Shown piece by piece: positions 8,312 through 17,182 of a stretch of 43,638 nucleotides of DNA. How positions within the stretch are numbered: position 1 is the stretch's first letter; every line of letters starts with the position of its first letter. The position numbers and the translations under genes were made by a program. A model generated the notes under the pieces. That model did not search any database, had not been told where the DNA came from, and saw nothing but the letters and a program-made list of their open reading frames with translations. The DNA comes from Novosphingobium capsulatum (GTDB lineage: Bacteria > Pseudomonadota > Alphaproteobacteria > Sphingomonadales > Sphingomonadaceae), in assembly GCA_015661825.1 (NCBI GenBank), contig DQVI01000078.1:1-43638 (forward strand). The letters run 5' to 3'.

Positions 8312-8337
8312 GGCGCGCGTGGTACCTCGCGCGCCAC
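8312..8337. other. Perfect 9-bp hairpin between rpsK and rpoA
   Basis: TGGCGCGCG and CGCGCGCCA pair across an 8-base loop, 16 bases past the rpsK stop. No T tract follows on the minus strand, so it is more likely an RNA processing, stability or attenuation element than a full terminator. Confidence 0.45.
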
Positions 8338-8352
8338 TCGCCAAAAGGCAGG

Positions 8353-8742
8353 TCAGACGCGACGGCGCTTGGACGGACGCACGCCGTTGTGGGGAATCGG
8401 GGTCACGTCGCGAATGGCGGTGATGGTGAAACCAACCGCCTGCAGCGCGCGAAGGGCGCTTTCACGACCCGAACCCGGGCCCTTCACTTCCACTTCAAGG
8501 GTGCGCACGCCGTGTTCGGCGGCCTTCTTGCCGGCGTCGTCCGCAGCCACCTGAGCGGCGTACGGGGTCGACTTGCGGCTGCCCTTGAAGCCCATCATGC
8601 CGGCGGACGACCACGAGATGGCGTTGCCCTGGGCATCGGTGATGGTGATCATGGTGTTGTTGAAGCTGGCGTTCACGTGCGCAACACCGCTGGTGATGTT
8701 CTTGCGCTCGCGGCGCTTAATGCGCTGGGGTTCGCGTGCCAT
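8353..8742 (-). CDS. rpsK: Small ribosomal subunit protein uS11
   Basis: 129 aa S11, the E. coli length. Family marks are [18 protein letters not shown], then [20 protein letters not shown], and the conserved C-terminus [21 protein letters not shown]11 sits on the platform of the 30S subunit and contacts 16S rRNA near the mRNA exit. It is placed between rpsM and rpoA; rpsD, which follows rpsK in enteric bacteria, is absent, as usual for alphaproteobacteria. Confidence 0.98.
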   Translation of the reverse strand: MAREPQRIKRRERKNITSGVAHVNASFNNTMITITDAQGNAISWSSAGMMGFKGSRKSTPYAAQVAADDAGKKAAEHGVRTLEVEVKGPGSGRESALRALQAVGFTITAIRDVTPIPHNGVRPSKRRRV

Positions 8743-8807
8743 GTGCTGAATTCCTGTCGAGAAACCGTTGGGGAAGATCCTGGGCCGTCAAAGGCCGCGC
8801 AGGGATC

Positions 8808-9176
8808 TTACTTCTTCTTGCCGGCGATCGGCTTGGCCTTGCCCTTGCGGGTGCGCGCATTGGTGTGCGTGCGCTGGCCACGGACCGGCAGGCCCTTGCG
8901 GTGACGCAGGCCACGATAGCAGGCCAGGTCCATCAGGCGCTTGATGTTCATCGCGGTTTCGCGACGCAGGTCGCCTTCCACGGTGTGTTCGGCGTCGATC
9001 GCTTCACGGATCTGGAGCACTTCGGCGTCCGAGAGATCCTGAACGCGGCGGGCATGGTCGATGCCGAGCTTGTCGGCGATCTGACGGGCCTTGAACGAGC
9101 CAATGCCGTGGATGTAGGTAAGCGCAATGATCACGCGCTTGTTGGTGGGGATATTGACCCCGGCAATACGAGCCAC
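8808..9176 (-). CDS. rpsM: Small ribosomal subunit protein uS13
   Basis: 122 aa S13 (head of the 30S subunit, contacts tRNA and the 50S bridge). The start is a GTG at 9176: it gives the family N-terminus (M)[13 protein letters not shown] and is preceded by a good ribosome binding site, CGGAGAAACAA. An upstream in-frame ATG at 9221 would add 15 residues absent from the family. The C-terminus has [20 protein letters not shown] and the lysine-rich tail. It is the first gene of the alpha group; a promoter-like motif lies some 150 bases upstream. Confidence 0.97.
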   Translation of the reverse strand: MARIAGVNIPTNKRVIIALTYIHGIGSFKARQIADKLGIDHARRVQDLSDAEVLQIREAIDAEHTVEGDLRRETAMNIKRLMDLACYRGLRHRKGLPVRGQRTHTNARTRKGKAKPIAGKKK

Positions 9177-9536
9177 TTGTTTCTCCGTTTGCTCCACAGG
9201 GCACCGAATCGAAGCCGGCACCCTATCTCATCGCGACAACACCCGCCGAAAAACGCCCTTCCACAGCCCCGCGCAACCGTTTGCACCGGACTTGCAAAGA
9301 CCTTCCTCGCTCGAGTGAAAGGCGCAAGTAGGATTTTTTCAGGAAAAGGTCAACCACAAAGGCGACAGGTGCGCATGCGGCCTCCCCGTAGCATCGGGGG
9401 CCGCAGCAGCTATGGACGCTTTATAGCCGAAAAGGGGGTCTGCGTCAAAGCGAGGTTACAGCTCCACCAACCGTTTCGTGCAGCGCCCCGCCCGACAGCG
9501 CGCCTCGCACTGCCAGCGAGTCGCACAAGCAACCGG
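9177..9536. other. 360-base gap upstream of rpsM
   Basis: Between the SRPBCC gene and rpsM. It holds a strong hairpin at 9377-9404 (GCGGCC..CCCG / CGGGG..GGCCGC, no T tract) and a promoter-like motif at 9325-9353 on the minus strand. I found no convincing ORF. infA and rpmJ, found hereabouts in other bacteria, are absent. Confidence 0.55.
9325..9353 (-). promoter_or_regulatory. Candidate promoter for rpsM-rpsK-rpoA
   Basis: Minus strand TTGACC, 17 bases, TACTTG. The -35 box equals the one ahead of rpsL; the -10 box is weak. It lies about 150 bases before the rpsM start and after the hairpin at 9377-9404, so it could restart transcription downstream of the SRPBCC gene. Confidence 0.45.
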
Positions 9537-10367
9537 TCAAGGGTGACTATCGTCTCCGAGCGCGGCATCGAAGGCGGCCTGTGCTTTCTTGCGGGCCGCC
9601 GCTTCACCGGTCAGTGGCCTGCCCACCCCCGCTTTCGCCTGGACGGCCTTGTGCGCGACAGGGTGCGTGGCGGGGGGCATGACGGTATCCGATTTGCCGG
9701 GGCCGACCCTGGCCGGGTCCATTTTTACGGGCAGGGTTTTGCCGGCTTCGGGTTTTGCAGGGTTGGGCCCGGCAGACGACGGCGCAGCGGCCCCAAGCTT
9801 CGCCACAAGACCGGCCAGTTGCTGGCCCAGCATGCGATCGACCGCAGGCGCGATCTGTTCGGGGCGATAGCGCATATAGCCGCCCACGACATATTCGACG
9901 AGAATCCGGGTTCCCGCCGTGCTTCCGGCCTTGAGCGTAATGGTCATGGTGCCCAGCAGCGCCTCGCTCTGCAAGGGGCCCAGCGCGCCGGTCAGGCGCA
10001 AAACCGCCCCCGGCTCGGCATAGACGACCCGCATGTGCTGCACGCCGCCCTGAGCCCCCTTCCCCGCCTCCTCGGACGCGGGAAGCCGCTCGCAGAAGCA
10101 GCCACCGGGAACCGGATCGAGGGTCAGATTGGCCGCGTCGCCCGAAAAGGTATGCTCGCCCGACCACCAGACCGCCGGGCGGACCAGCGTGCGCCAGACT
10201 TCGACGGGAGGCGCCGCCACTTCAGCCACCTCGCGCACGACGAAACCGCGTTCATCCTGCATGGCCACTTCGGCCCGCGCCGCCGTCGCGCCCGCCAACA
10301 GCGCCGAGGGCGCAAGCAAAAGGGCGGCAATCCAGCCCGCCATCCCGCCGGGATGCCCTGACCGCAT
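9537..10367 (-). CDS. Exported SRPBCC-domain protein inside the ribosomal block
   Basis: 276 aa from the ATG at 10367, which has an ideal ribosome binding site (AGGAGG, six bases before the start). Residues about 10-33 form a signal peptide ending near ARAEV. The mature part has the START/polyketide-cyclase (SRPBCC) look: VVREVAEVAAPPVEVWRTL, VRPAVWWSGEHTFSG and a C-terminal helix PAVDRMLGQQLAGLVAKLG, which normally lines a hydrophobic ligand pocket. After about residue 205 follows a Pro/Ala/Lys-rich, probably unstructured tail of some 70 residues. It follows adk by 63 bases and precedes rpsM. Ligand and role are unknown. Confidence 0.82.
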   Translation of the reverse strand: MRSGHPGGMAGWIAALLLAPSALLAGATAARAEVAMQDERGFVVREVAEVAAPPVEVWRTLVRPAVWWSGEHTFSGDAANLTLDPVPGGCFCERLPASEEAGKGAQGGVQHMRVVYAEPGAVLRLTGALGPLQSEALLGTMTITLKAGSTAGTRILVEYVVGGYMRYRPEQIAPAVDRMLGQQLAGLVAKLGAAAPSSAGPNPAKPEAGKTLPVKMDPARVGPGKSDTVMPPATHPVAHKAVQAKAGVGRPLTGEAAARKKAQAAFDAALGDDSHP

Positions 10368-10430
10368 TGCCGCCCTCCTCATGTCTGTGGCTTCCCGTGC
10401 CCGCTTGCGTCAGGACCGGGAGCCTCGCGT

Positions 10431-11075
10431 TCAGGCCAGAATGGCCTCGATCGCTGCGGTCACCTCGTCCATCGGCGCCATGCCGTCGACACGGGCAACG
10501 ATGCCGCGCGCTTCGTAGACCGGCAGGATCGGCGCGGTCTTGGCGCGGTATTCGGCCATGCGCGTGCGCACGGTTTCTTCGTTGTCGTCGGGACGACGCT
10601 TGAATTCGTGGCCACCGCACTTGTCGCAGGTGCCCTCGACCTTGGGCTTCTCGAACGTGTCGTGATAGCCCTTGCCACAGGTGGCGCAGGTGTAGCGACC
10701 GGTGATGCGCTCGACGAGCGCGTCTTCGTCCACTTCCAGTTCGATCACATGGTCGAGCTTGCGGCCACGGCTGGCGAGAATCGCGTCGAGCGAGATCGCC
10801 TGGGCTTCCGTGCGCGGATAGCCGTCGAAAATGGCGCCGGTGCCCGCGCCCATGGCGTCGAGTTCGTCACCGATCAGGGCCGAGACGATCTCGTCGGAGA
10901 CCAGCTGGCCCGCTTCCATCACCGCCTTGGCCTGAAGCCCGACGGGCGTTCCGGCCTTGACCGCGGCGCGCAGCATGTCGCCGGTGGACAGCTGCTTGAG
11001 ACCGTGGCGCTCCACCAGGCGCTGGGCCTGGGTTCCCTTGCCCGCGCCCGGCGGGCCCAACAGGATGATATTCAC
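10431..11075 (-). CDS. adk: Adenylate kinase, zinc-lid type
   Basis: 214 aa enzyme for ATP + AMP = 2 ADP. The P-loop GPPGAGKGT (residues 7-15), the NMP-binding segment STGDMLRAAV and FDGYPRT (83-89) are intact. The lid domain has four cysteines, Cys130/Cys133 (CATC) and Cys150/Cys153 (CDKC), which is the structural zinc site of long bacterial forms. It lies 29 bases after secY on the same strand, the usual secY-adk pairing, and is followed by the SRPBCC gene. Confidence 0.98.
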   Translation of the reverse strand: MNIILLGPPGAGKGTQAQRLVERHGLKQLSTGDMLRAAVKAGTPVGLQAKAVMEAGQLVSDEIVSALIGDELDAMGAGTGAIFDGYPRTEAQAISLDAILASRGRKLDHVIELEVDEDALVERITGRYTCATCGKGYHDTFEKPKVEGTCDKCGGHEFKRRPDDNEETVRTRMAEYRAKTAPILPVYEARGIVARVDGMAPMDEVTAAIEAILA

Positions 11076-11104
11076 TCTGGCATTCCCCTCGTTCTGCCCG
11101 CGTC

Positions 11105-12469
11105 TTAGCGCAGGCGACCCTTCAGCTTGGCCTTCTTGATCAGATCACCGTACTGGTGGGCATACAGGTGCGACTGAATCTGCGTGATGGTATCGACCGT
11201 CACGTTGACCACAATAAGCAGGCTGGTGCCGCCAAAGAACAGCGAACCCATACCTGTTTCGGCCATGATCCACTCGGGCACAACACAGACGAAAGTAATA
11301 TAGCCAGCGCCCAGCACGGTGATCCGGGTGAGGACGTAATCAAGATAGTTTTCGGTGTTCTTGCCCGGACGGATACCCGGAATGAAGCCGCCGTTGCGCT
11401 TGAGGTTCTCCGCCGTCTCCTCCGGGTTGAAGACAACCGCGGTGTAGAAGAAGCTGAAGAACACGATGCCCGCCGCATAGAGTAGCATGTAGAGCGGCTT
11501 GCCATGGCCCAGATACTGGTTGAGCGCGATGATCACCTGGCCCCAGGTGGTATCGGGCGAGATCGACTTGCCCGCAAACTGGGTGATGGTCAGCGGCAGC
11601 AGCAGCAGCGAGCTGGCAAAGATCGGCGGAATGACGCCGGCGGTGTTGAGCTTGAGCGGCAGGTGGCTGCGGTCGGCAGTCATCCCGCGCTGGGTCATGC
11701 GCTTGGGATACTGGATCAGCAGACGGCGCGTGGCGCGCTCGAAGAAGCAGATCACGACGACCACGCCCAGCAGCAGCGCGACGACACCCACGATCACGAA
11801 CCCGTTGAGCTGGCCGGTGCGGCCCTGCTCGAACATGTTGCCGATGAACTTGGGCATCTGGGCGACGATGCCGGCCATGATGATCAGCGAGGTCCCGTTG
11901 CCGATCCCGCGCGAGGTGATCTGCTCACCCAGCCACAGCAGGAACATGGTCCCGCCGATCAGGCTGATGACGGCGGTGATGCGGAACAGGAGGCCCGGCA
12001 GCACGACGGCCTGGATGCCGCTCGATGCGCCATAGGCCTCAAGCCCCGTGGCAATGGCATAGCCCTGCACGGCGGTGAGGAACACGGCGCCATAGCGGGT
12101 ATACTGGTTGAGCTTCTTGCGACCGCTTTCGCCTTCCTTCTTGAGGGCGGCGAGCGCGGGGTGAAGCGAGGCGGCCAGCTGCACCACGATCGAGGCCGTG
12201 ATGTAGGGCATCACGCCGAGCGCGATCAGGCTCATCCGCTGGAGCGAACCGCCCGAAAAGGCGTTGAAGATGTCGAGAATGCCGCCGCGCGTCTGGTTGT
12301 AGAGCGATTCGAGAATCAGCGGATTGACGCCGGGCAGCGGCACGAAGCTCAAGAACCGGAACACGATCAGCGCACCAACGGTGAACCAGATGCGCTTCTT
12401 GAGCTCTGTCGCCTTCGAAAAGTTCGACAGGTTGAGGTTGCTGGCGATGTTGTCGGCGCGGGATGCCAT
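11105..12469 (-). CDS. secY: Protein translocase subunit SecY
   Basis: 454 aa core channel of the Sec translocon with ten transmembrane helices. The N-terminal cytoplasmic part (NLSNFSKATELKKRIWFT), the plug region after helix 1 (SLYNQTRGGILDIFNAFSGG), and the cytosolic loops with RRLLIQYPKR and YPKRMTQRG are typical. Length is close to the family norm. It lies between rplO and adk. The 150-base gap to rplO holds a long hairpin at 12567-12596. Confidence 0.97.
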   Translation of the reverse strand: MASRADNIASNLNLSNFSKATELKKRIWFTVGALIVFRFLSFVPLPGVNPLILESLYNQTRGGILDIFNAFSGGSLQRMSLIALGVMPYITASIVVQLAASLHPALAALKKEGESGRKKLNQYTRYGAVFLTAVQGYAIATGLEAYGASSGIQAVVLPGLLFRITAVISLIGGTMFLLWLGEQITSRGIGNGTSLIIMAGIVAQMPKFIGNMFEQGRTGQLNGFVIVGVVALLLGVVVVICFFERATRRLLIQYPKRMTQRGMTADRSHLPLKLNTAGVIPPIFASSLLLLPLTITQFAGKSISPDTTWGQVIIALNQYLGHGKPLYMLLYAAGIVFFSFFYTAVVFNPEETAENLKRNGGFIPGIRPGKNTENYLDYVLTRITVLGAGYITFVCVVPEWIMAETGMGSLFFGGTSLLIVVNVTVDTITQIQSHLYAHQYGDLIKKAKLKGRLR

Positions 12470-12566
12470 GGTCGGGTATCAAGCCTTGCTGGGGCCCGAA
12501 CGGCACGAAGGCCGCGGGCAGCGCGTCACTGAGGTACGAGAAAATACCATCAGGGCCATATAGGAA

Positions 12567-12596
12567 GGGCGCAGGGATGCAATAACCCCCGCGCCC
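12567..12596 (-). other. Hairpin between rplO and secY
   Basis: On the minus strand GGGCGCGGGG pairs with CCCTGCGCCC (10 bp with one G-U) around a ten-base loop. It is followed by a few Ts and lies about 100 bases before the secY start. It may be an attenuator or a leader structure. Confidence 0.4.
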
Positions 12597-12619
12597 GACC
12601 TTCACGTCATTTAAAGGCC

Positions 12620-13108
12620 TCAGGCCTCCGCAGCGGCCTTGACGACGGTCACTTCGACCGCGCCGCCGAGCTTTTCAACGGCAGCCACGGCGCCCTTCGA
12701 GGCACCGGCAACCTTGAAGCTGACCTTGGTGGTCAGTTCGCCCTTGGCCAGCAGGCGCACGCCGTTCTTGCCACCACGGGCCAGACCGGCAGCCTTCAGG
12801 GCCGCGTGATCGACCACGCCCGACACGTCGAGCTTGCCCGCGTCGATGAACTTCTGGATCGCGCCCAGGTTCACTTCGGCGTAGTCCTTGGCGAAGATGT
12901 TGTTGAAGCCGCGCTTCGGGATGCGCATGTGAAGGGGCATCTGGCCGCCTTCAAAGCCGTTGATCGAAACGCCCGAACGCGCCTTGGCGCCCTTCTGGCC
13001 GCGACCGGCGGTCTTGCCCTTGCCCGAGCCGATACCACGGCCCACGCGCATGCGACCCTTGCGGGCGCCGCCATTGTCGGAAATCTGATTGAGCTTCATA
13101 ATCTGCAC
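12620..13108 (-). CDS. rplO: Large ribosomal subunit protein uL15
   Basis: 162 aa L15. The Gly/Arg/Lys-rich N-terminus ([38 protein letters not shown]) threads into 23S rRNA, and the C-terminal domain has [14 protein letters not shown] and the usual mixed alpha/beta fold. The listed start (MQIMKLNQ) may be three codons long: relatives begin MKLN, the ATG at 13099. A terminator and a promoter-like motif precede it. Confidence 0.97.
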   Translation of the reverse strand: MQIMKLNQISDNGGARKGRMRVGRGIGSGKGKTAGRGQKGAKARSGVSINGFEGGQMPLHMRIPKRGFNNIFAKDYAEVNLGAIQKFIDAGKLDVSGVVDHAALKAAGLARGGKNGVRLLAKGELTTKVSFKVAGASKGAVAAVEKLGGAVEVTVVKAAAEA

Positions 13109-13142
13109 TCGCTTTCGCTTTTGTCGCGCTTGAGGAACGGGG

Positions 13143-13171
13143 CCCCTAGTCGATCAGCGCGGGTTTGTCAC
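13143..13171 (-). promoter_or_regulatory. Candidate promoter ahead of rplO
   Basis: Minus strand GTGACA, 17 bases, TAGGGG, in the 192-base gap between rpmD and rplO and about 70 bases after the terminator at 13238-13270. The spacing and TAGnGG -10 resemble the motif ahead of rpsL (27502-27530). Confidence 0.42.
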
Positions 13172-13237
13172 CCCCTGTCGGGCGATTCGCATGCGGTTCG
13201 GATGGCGTAAAGGCCCCGCCCTTCCAGACCCGACCAC

Positions 13238-13270
13238 GAAAAAGCCCCGGAACCTTGCGGCCCGGGGCTC
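13238..13270 (-). terminator. Intrinsic terminator inside the spc block, after rpmD
   Basis: On the minus strand AGCCCCGG (13262-13269) pairs with CCGGGGCT (13243-13250) and the stem runs directly into five Ts. It lies 30 bases past the rpmD stop. Confidence 0.75.
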
Positions 13271-13300
13271 TTCCTGAAGGCTTGCCTTATGGCAACCGGG

Positions 13301-13477
13301 TCAGTCGACCACGGCCACCATGTGGGGCAGCTTGGCAATGGCGCCACGCACTTCGGCGGTGTCTTCCACCTCGACGACGCGGTTCATCTTGCCCAGGCCC
13401 AGACCGGTCAGAATCTTCTTCTGATGTTCGGGGCGACGGATCGGCGAACCGATCTGCTTGATCTTGATCGTAGCCAT
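13301..13477 (-). CDS. rpmD: Large ribosomal subunit protein uL30
   Basis: 58 aa L30, the normal bacterial length. It starts [16 protein letters not shown] and contains [19 protein letters not shown], the conserved core that binds 23S rRNA, and ends LPHMVAVVD. The ribosome binding site GGAG lies inside the end of rpsE, and the gap between the two genes is only six bases. Confidence 0.97.
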   Translation of the reverse strand: MATIKIKQIGSPIRRPEHQKKILTGLGLGKMNRVVEVEDTAEVRGAIAKLPHMVAVVD

Positions 13478-13483
13478 GACCGA

Positions 13484-14203
13484 TTACTCCGCGATGGCTT
13501 CGGCAGCGGCTTCGGCTTCGACTTGCGAAGCGCCACCACGGCCGAGCAGATCAGCAACCTTCTTGCCACGACGCTGGGCAACCGACTTCGGCGAAGTCTG
13601 GTCGGTCAGCGCGTCGAAGGTGGCGCGGATCATGTTGTAGGGGTTCGAAGTGCCGACCGACTTGGTCACCACGTCGTGAACGCCCAGGCTTTCGAAGACG
13701 GCGCGCATCGGACCGCCCGCGATGATGCCCGTACCGGCCGGAGCCGAGCGGACATTGACCTTGCCGGCGCCAAAACGGCCCTTGCCGTCGTGGTGCAGGG
13801 TGCGGCCTTCCTTGAGCGGAACGCGGACCATCTTCTTCTTGGCCGAAGCGGTCGCCTTGGTGATGGCTTCGGGCACTTCGCGGGCCTTGCCGTGGCCGAA
13901 GCCAACGCGACCCTTGCCGTCGCCGACCACGACGAGAGCTGCAAAGCCGAAGCGCTTGCCGCCCTTCACGGTCTTCGAGACGCGGTTGATGTGAACGAGC
14001 TTTTCGATCAGCTCCTCACCCTGTTCCTCGTCGTTGTTGTTGCGGCCACGACGGTCGTCGCGACGGCCACGGCCGCCACGTTCACCGCGTTCGCCACGCT
14101 CGCCGCCACGGCCACGACCGCGACCGCGACCTTCGCGCTGCTCACCACCGGTCTGTTCGACGACGGCAGTGGCTTCGCCCTGCAGGTTGGTTTCGTCAGC
14201 CAT
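13484..14203 (-). CDS. rpsE: Small ribosomal subunit protein uS5, with RGR-rich N-terminal extension
   Basis: 239 aa, compared with 166 in E. coli. The S5 core ([71 protein letters not shown]) starts near residue 68 and carries the residues that matter for decoding accuracy. The first 65 residues are an acidic start followed by a low-complexity Arg/Gly/Glu stretch (about 23-55, [20 protein letters not shown]) and [10 protein letters not shown]. The tail after the core is also extended and Ala/Glu-rich. It lies between rplR and rpmD with very short gaps. Confidence 0.97.
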   Translation of the reverse strand: MADETNLQGEATAVVEQTGGEQREGRGRGRGRGGERGERGERGGRGRRDDRRGRNNNDEEQGEELIEKLVHINRVSKTVKGGKRFGFAALVVVGDGKGRVGFGHGKAREVPEAITKATASAKKKMVRVPLKEGRTLHHDGKGRFGAGKVNVRSAPAGTGIIAGGPMRAVFESLGVHDVVTKSVGTSNPYNMIRATFDALTDQTSPKSVAQRRGKKVADLLGRGGASQVEAEAAAEAIAE

Positions 14204-14205
14204 GA

Positions 14206-14556
14206 TCAGAACTCCAGCCCGCCTTCGCGGGCAGCGTCAGCCAGCGCCTTGACGCGGCCATGGAACAGGTAACCGCCACGGTCGAAGACGACGGTGGTGA
14301 CACCGGCTTCCTTGGCCTTTTCGGCGATCTGCTTGCCAACGAGGGCAGCAGCTTCGAGGTTGGCGCCGATCGACTTCTCGCCCTTCACCAGCGACGAGGC
14401 CGAAGCCACGGTGCGGCCAGCCGCGTCGTCGATGATCTGGGCGTAGATGTGACGGCCCGTGCGGTGCACGGAGAGACGCGGGCGGCCACCCGCACGCGCC
14501 TTGAGGGCGGTGCGGACGCGGCGACGGCGGCGATCGAAGAGAGACAGCTTTGCCAT
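14206..14556 (-). CDS. rplR: Large ribosomal subunit protein uL18
   Basis: 116 aa L18, which binds 5S rRNA in the central protuberance. The basic N-terminus ([19 protein letters not shown]), [21 protein letters not shown] and the C-terminal [26 protein letters not shown] are characteristic. The start overlaps the rplF stop by one base (TAATG), so translation is probably coupled. Confidence 0.97.
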   Translation of the reverse strand: MAKLSLFDRRRRRVRTALKARAGGRPRLSVHRTGRHIYAQIIDDAAGRTVASASSLVKGEKSIGANLEAAALVGKQIAEKAKEAGVTTVVFDRGGYLFHGRVKALADAAREGGLEF

Positions 14557-15089
14557 TACTTCTTCTTCCCTTCCTTGCGGAAGATGAACTCGCCGCGGTA
14601 CTTGATACCCTTGCCCTTGTAGGGTTCGGGCTTGCGCCAGCGACGGATCTCGGCCGCAACCTGGCCGACCTTCTGCTTGTCGATACCCGAGATTTCGACC
14701 GTGGTGTTATCCGGGGTCTTGATCTCGATGCCTTCCGGCACGGCGAAATCCACGTCGTGGCTGTAGCCGAGCTGAAGCTTCAGGTTCTTGCCCTGAATGT
14801 TCGCACGGTAGCCGACGCCGGTGATCTGAAGGACCTTGGTGTAGCCTTCGGTCACGCCGGTGACGAGGTTGGAGACGAGCGTGCGCTGCATGCCCCAGAA
14901 CGCGCGAGCGCGCTTGGTGTCGTTGGCAGGCTGCACCGAGATCGCACCGTCTTCGACGGCGTAGACGATCTCGTCGACCAGGCTCAGCGTGAGAGCGCCC
15001 TTGGGGCCCTTCACGGTCAGCTGACCGTTCGCGATGTCAGCGGTGACGCCACTCGGGATCGCCACCGGCTTCTTGCCGATGCGGCTCAT
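14556..15089 (-). CDS. rplF: Large ribosomal subunit protein uL6
   Basis: 177 aa L6 with two repeated domains. It begins [15 protein letters not shown] and has KGPKGAL, the [21 protein letters not shown] segment and the conserved C-terminus [23 protein letters not shown] that contacts the sarcin-ricin loop region. The ATG overlaps the rpsH stop (TGATG). Confidence 0.98.
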   Translation of the reverse strand: MSRIGKKPVAIPSGVTADIANGQLTVKGPKGALTLSLVDEIVYAVEDGAISVQPANDTKRARAFWGMQRTLVSNLVTGVTEGYTKVLQITGVGYRANIQGKNLKLQLGYSHDVDFAVPEGIEIKTPDNTTVEISGIDKQKVGQVAAEIRRWRKPEPYKGKGIKYRGEFIFRKEGKKK

Positions 15090-15484
15090 CAGAACACCTC
15101 CGCGAGCACTTCACCGCCGACGTTGGCAGCGCGTGCTTCGGCATCCGAGAGCACGCCCTTGGGCGTCGAAACGATGGTGATGCCAAGGCCGTTGCGCACG
15201 ATCGGAAGTTCCTTGGAACCCGAATAGACGCGGCGGCCGGGCTTGGAGACGCGGGCCACATGCTTGATCGCGGGCTGGCCTTCGAAATACTTCAGCTCGA
15301 TGCGCAGCTGCGGGTGGGCGCCGGTAGCGTCCTCGCTGAAGCCGCGGATATAGCCTTCGCGCTGAAGAACTTCGAGAACGTGCGCACGCAGCTTGGAAGC
15401 GGGCGAGAGGACCGAGTCCTTCTTCGCCTGCTGGCCGTTGCGGATACGGGTGAGCATATCACCCAGGGGGTCGGTCAATGCCAT
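15089..15484 (-). CDS. rpsH: Small ribosomal subunit protein uS8
   Basis: 131 aa S8, a primary 16S rRNA binder. Family segments: [32 protein letters not shown], the [12 protein letters not shown] loop and the C-terminal [33 protein letters not shown]. In E. coli S8 represses the spc operon through a site at the rplE start; I could not confirm an equivalent here. Confidence 0.97.
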   Translation of the reverse strand: MALTDPLGDMLTRIRNGQQAKKDSVLSPASKLRAHVLEVLQREGYIRGFSEDATGAHPQLRIELKYFEGQPAIKHVARVSKPGRRVYSGSKELPIVRNGLGITIVSTPKGVLSDAEARAANVGGEVLAEVF

Positions 15485-15496
15485 CGATGAGGCTCC

Positions 15497-15802
15497 TTAC
15501 CAGCTCGACTTCGTCACGCCGGGGATGAGCCCCTTGTTGGCGAGATCGCGCAGTTCGACGCGGCAGAGGCCGAACTTGCGGTAGTAGCCACGCGGGCGGC
15601 CGGTGGTGTTGCAACGGTTGCGGACGCGCGTCGGGTTAGCGTTACGCGGCAGCTCGGCCATCTTCAGACGGGCAATGAGGCGCTCGGTTTCATCGAGCGA
15701 CTCGTCGTCGGCAGTGGCCTTGAGCGCGGCATACTTGGCCGCAAACTTTTCAACGAGCTTCTTGCGACGCTCGTTCTTGTTGATCGAACTCAGTTTCGCC
15801 AT
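15497..15802 (-). CDS. rpsN: Small ribosomal subunit protein uS14, zinc-free form
   Basis: 101 aa, the long S14 type without zinc ligands. It starts [20 protein letters not shown] and ends [24 protein letters not shown]...KSSW. The CXXC pairs of the short zinc form are absent. The start at 15802 is the family N-terminus; a longer in-frame extension is overlap with rplE. Confidence 0.97.
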   Translation of the reverse strand: MAKLSSINKNERRKKLVEKFAAKYAALKATADDESLDETERLIARLKMAELPRNANPTRVRNRCNTTGRPRGYYRKFGLCRVELRDLANKGLIPGVTKSSW

Positions 15803-15830
15803 GGACTTAAGCTCTTTCCTATGACTGGCT

Positions 15831-16412
15831 TCAGGCGGCCTGCGCCTGTTCGGCGGCTTCCTGCGGGAACGGGAAACCGAAAAGGCGAAGCAGCTCACGC
15901 GCCTCGTCGTCGGTCTTCGCGGAGGTGGTCACGATGATGTCGAGACCGCGCACCTTGTCGATCTGGTCGTAGCTGATCTCAGGGAAAATGATCTGTTCCT
16001 TGAGACCCATCGCATAGTTGCCACGGCCGTCGAACGACTTCGGGTTGAGCCCGCGGAAGTCGCGGATGCGGGGCATCGCGATGGTGATCAGACGATCCAG
16101 GAATTCGTACATGCGTTCACGGCGCAGGGTGACCTTGCAACCGATCGGCATGCCTTCGCGCAGCTTGAACTGCGCGATCGACTTCTTGGCCTTGGTGACA
16201 ACCGGCTTCTGACCGGCGATCAGTTCCATTTCGGCGGCGGCGGTCTGGACCTTCTTCTTGTCCTGGCTCGCTTCGCCAACGCCCATGTTCAGCGTGATCT
16301 TTTCGATACGCGGAATTTCAAGGTCGTTCTTGTAGCCAAACTTCGCCTTCATCGCAGCAGCGATCTCGGCGTCGTACTTGCCCTTCAGGCGCGGAGTGTA
16401 CTTGTCAGCCAT
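15831..16412 (-). CDS. rplE: Large ribosomal subunit protein uL5
   Basis: 193 aa L5, a 5S rRNA binder in the central protuberance that contacts P-site tRNA. Segments seen: [64 protein letters not shown] and the C-terminal [12 protein letters not shown]. The ATG at 16412 gives the family start (MADKYTPRL) and lies inside the last codons of rplX (8-base overlap). Confidence 0.97.
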   Translation of the reverse strand: MADKYTPRLKGKYDAEIAAAMKAKFGYKNDLEIPRIEKITLNMGVGEASQDKKKVQTAAAEMELIAGQKPVVTKAKKSIAQFKLREGMPIGCKVTLRRERMYEFLDRLITIAMPRIRDFRGLNPKSFDGRGNYAMGLKEQIIFPEISYDQIDKVRGLDIIVTTSAKTDDEARELLRLFGFPFPQEAAEQAQAA

Positions 16413-16722
16413 CGATGGCCTCCCCGGACTTGACGGCCACGCGGACCTTCTTGCCATCGCGGGTTTCGAAGCGGACGCGGGTGGGCTTGCCATCCTTGTC
16501 GGCCACGGCAACCTTCGAGATGTGCAGCGGAGCCTCGAAGCGGTCGATGCCGCCCTGCGGGTTCGACTGGCTCGGCTTGCGGTGACGGGCAGCGATGTTC
16601 ACGCCACCCACGACCACCTTGTCATCCTTGGGCAGAACCTGGAGCACGGTGCCCGTGCGGCCCTTGTCCTTGCCCGTGCGAACGACGACGGTGTCGCCCT
16701 TCTTGATCTTGGCGGCAGCCAT
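16405..16722 (-). CDS. rplX: Large ribosomal subunit protein uL24
   Basis: 105 aa L24, assembly initiator of the 50S subunit. The KOW motif is near the start ([20 protein letters not shown]) and [19 protein letters not shown] follows. One-base overlap with rplN upstream and eight-base overlap with rplE downstream show tight operon packing. Confidence 0.97.
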   Translation of the reverse strand: MAAAKIKKGDTVVVRTGKDKGRTGTVLQVLPKDDKVVVGGVNIAARHRKPSQSNPQGGIDRFEAPLHISKVAVADKDGKPTRVRFETRDGKKVRVAVKSGEAIDG

Positions 16723-17090
16723 TACAGCACCTCCGGCGCGAGCGAGATGATCTTCATGAAGCCCTTGCCGCGAAGTTCGCGGACCACGGGGCCGAAGATA
16801 CGGGTGCCGATGGGCTCTTCGTTCTTGCCGACGAGCACAGCAGCGTTGCCGTCAAAGCGGATGACGCTGCCATCGGGACGACGAACGTCCTTCTTGGTGC
16901 GCACGATCACCGCGCGATGGACGTCGCCCTTCTTGACACGGGCGCGGGGCTGCGCCTCCTTCACCGACACCACGATGATGTCGCCGACGCTCGCGGTACG
17001 ACGCTTCGACCCGCCCAGCACCTTGATGCACTGGACGCGCTTGGCGCCGCTGTTGTCCGCGACGTCGAGATTGGATTGCATCTGGATCAT
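16722..17090 (-). CDS. rplN: Large ribosomal subunit protein uL14
   Basis: 122 aa L14, the E. coli length is 123. The start [18 protein letters not shown], then [19 protein letters not shown] and the C-terminus [23 protein letters not shown] are diagnostic. Ribosome binding site AAGGA is nine bases before the ATG. It opens the spc group; a TTGACA-containing promoter motif and a hairpin (17115-17133) lie in the 88-base gap to rpsQ. Confidence 0.97.
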   Translation of the reverse strand: MIQMQSNLDVADNSGAKRVQCIKVLGGSKRRTASVGDIIVVSVKEAQPRARVKKGDVHRAVIVRTKKDVRRPDGSVIRFDGNAAVLVGKNEEPIGTRIFGPVVRELRGKGFMKIISLAPEVL

Positions 17091-17114
17091 TGATCCGGTT
17101 CCTTCTCACTGGCT

Positions 17115-17133
17115 TGCCGGAACCAGTCCGGCA
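17115..17133. other. Hairpin in the rplN leader
   Basis: TGCCGGA and TCCGGCA pair across a five-base loop, 25 bases before the rplN ATG. It lies between the candidate spc promoter and the rplN ribosome binding site and could be a regulatory leader structure. Confidence 0.4.
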
Positions 17134-17153
17134 GTTCCAAAAACGTGACGCTC

Positions 17154-17182
17154 CCTAAGACCGAGAACGGACGTTTTGTCAA
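17154..17182 (-). promoter_or_regulatory. Candidate spc promoter ahead of rplN
   Basis: Minus strand TTGACA (17177-17182), 17 bases, CTTAGG (17154-17159). The -35 box matches the sigma-70 consensus exactly and covers the rpsQ stop codon; the -10 box is weak. E. coli has its spc promoter at the same place, before rplN. The -35 box is also the loop of a 9-bp hairpin (17168-17189). Confidence 0.4.

Noticed and set aside
9177..9536. Hidden infA or rpmJ between adk and rpsM
   Set aside because: No frame in the gap shows the initiation factor 1 or L36 pattern, including the zinc-ribbon cysteines of L36. Their absence here is usual for alphaproteobacteria.
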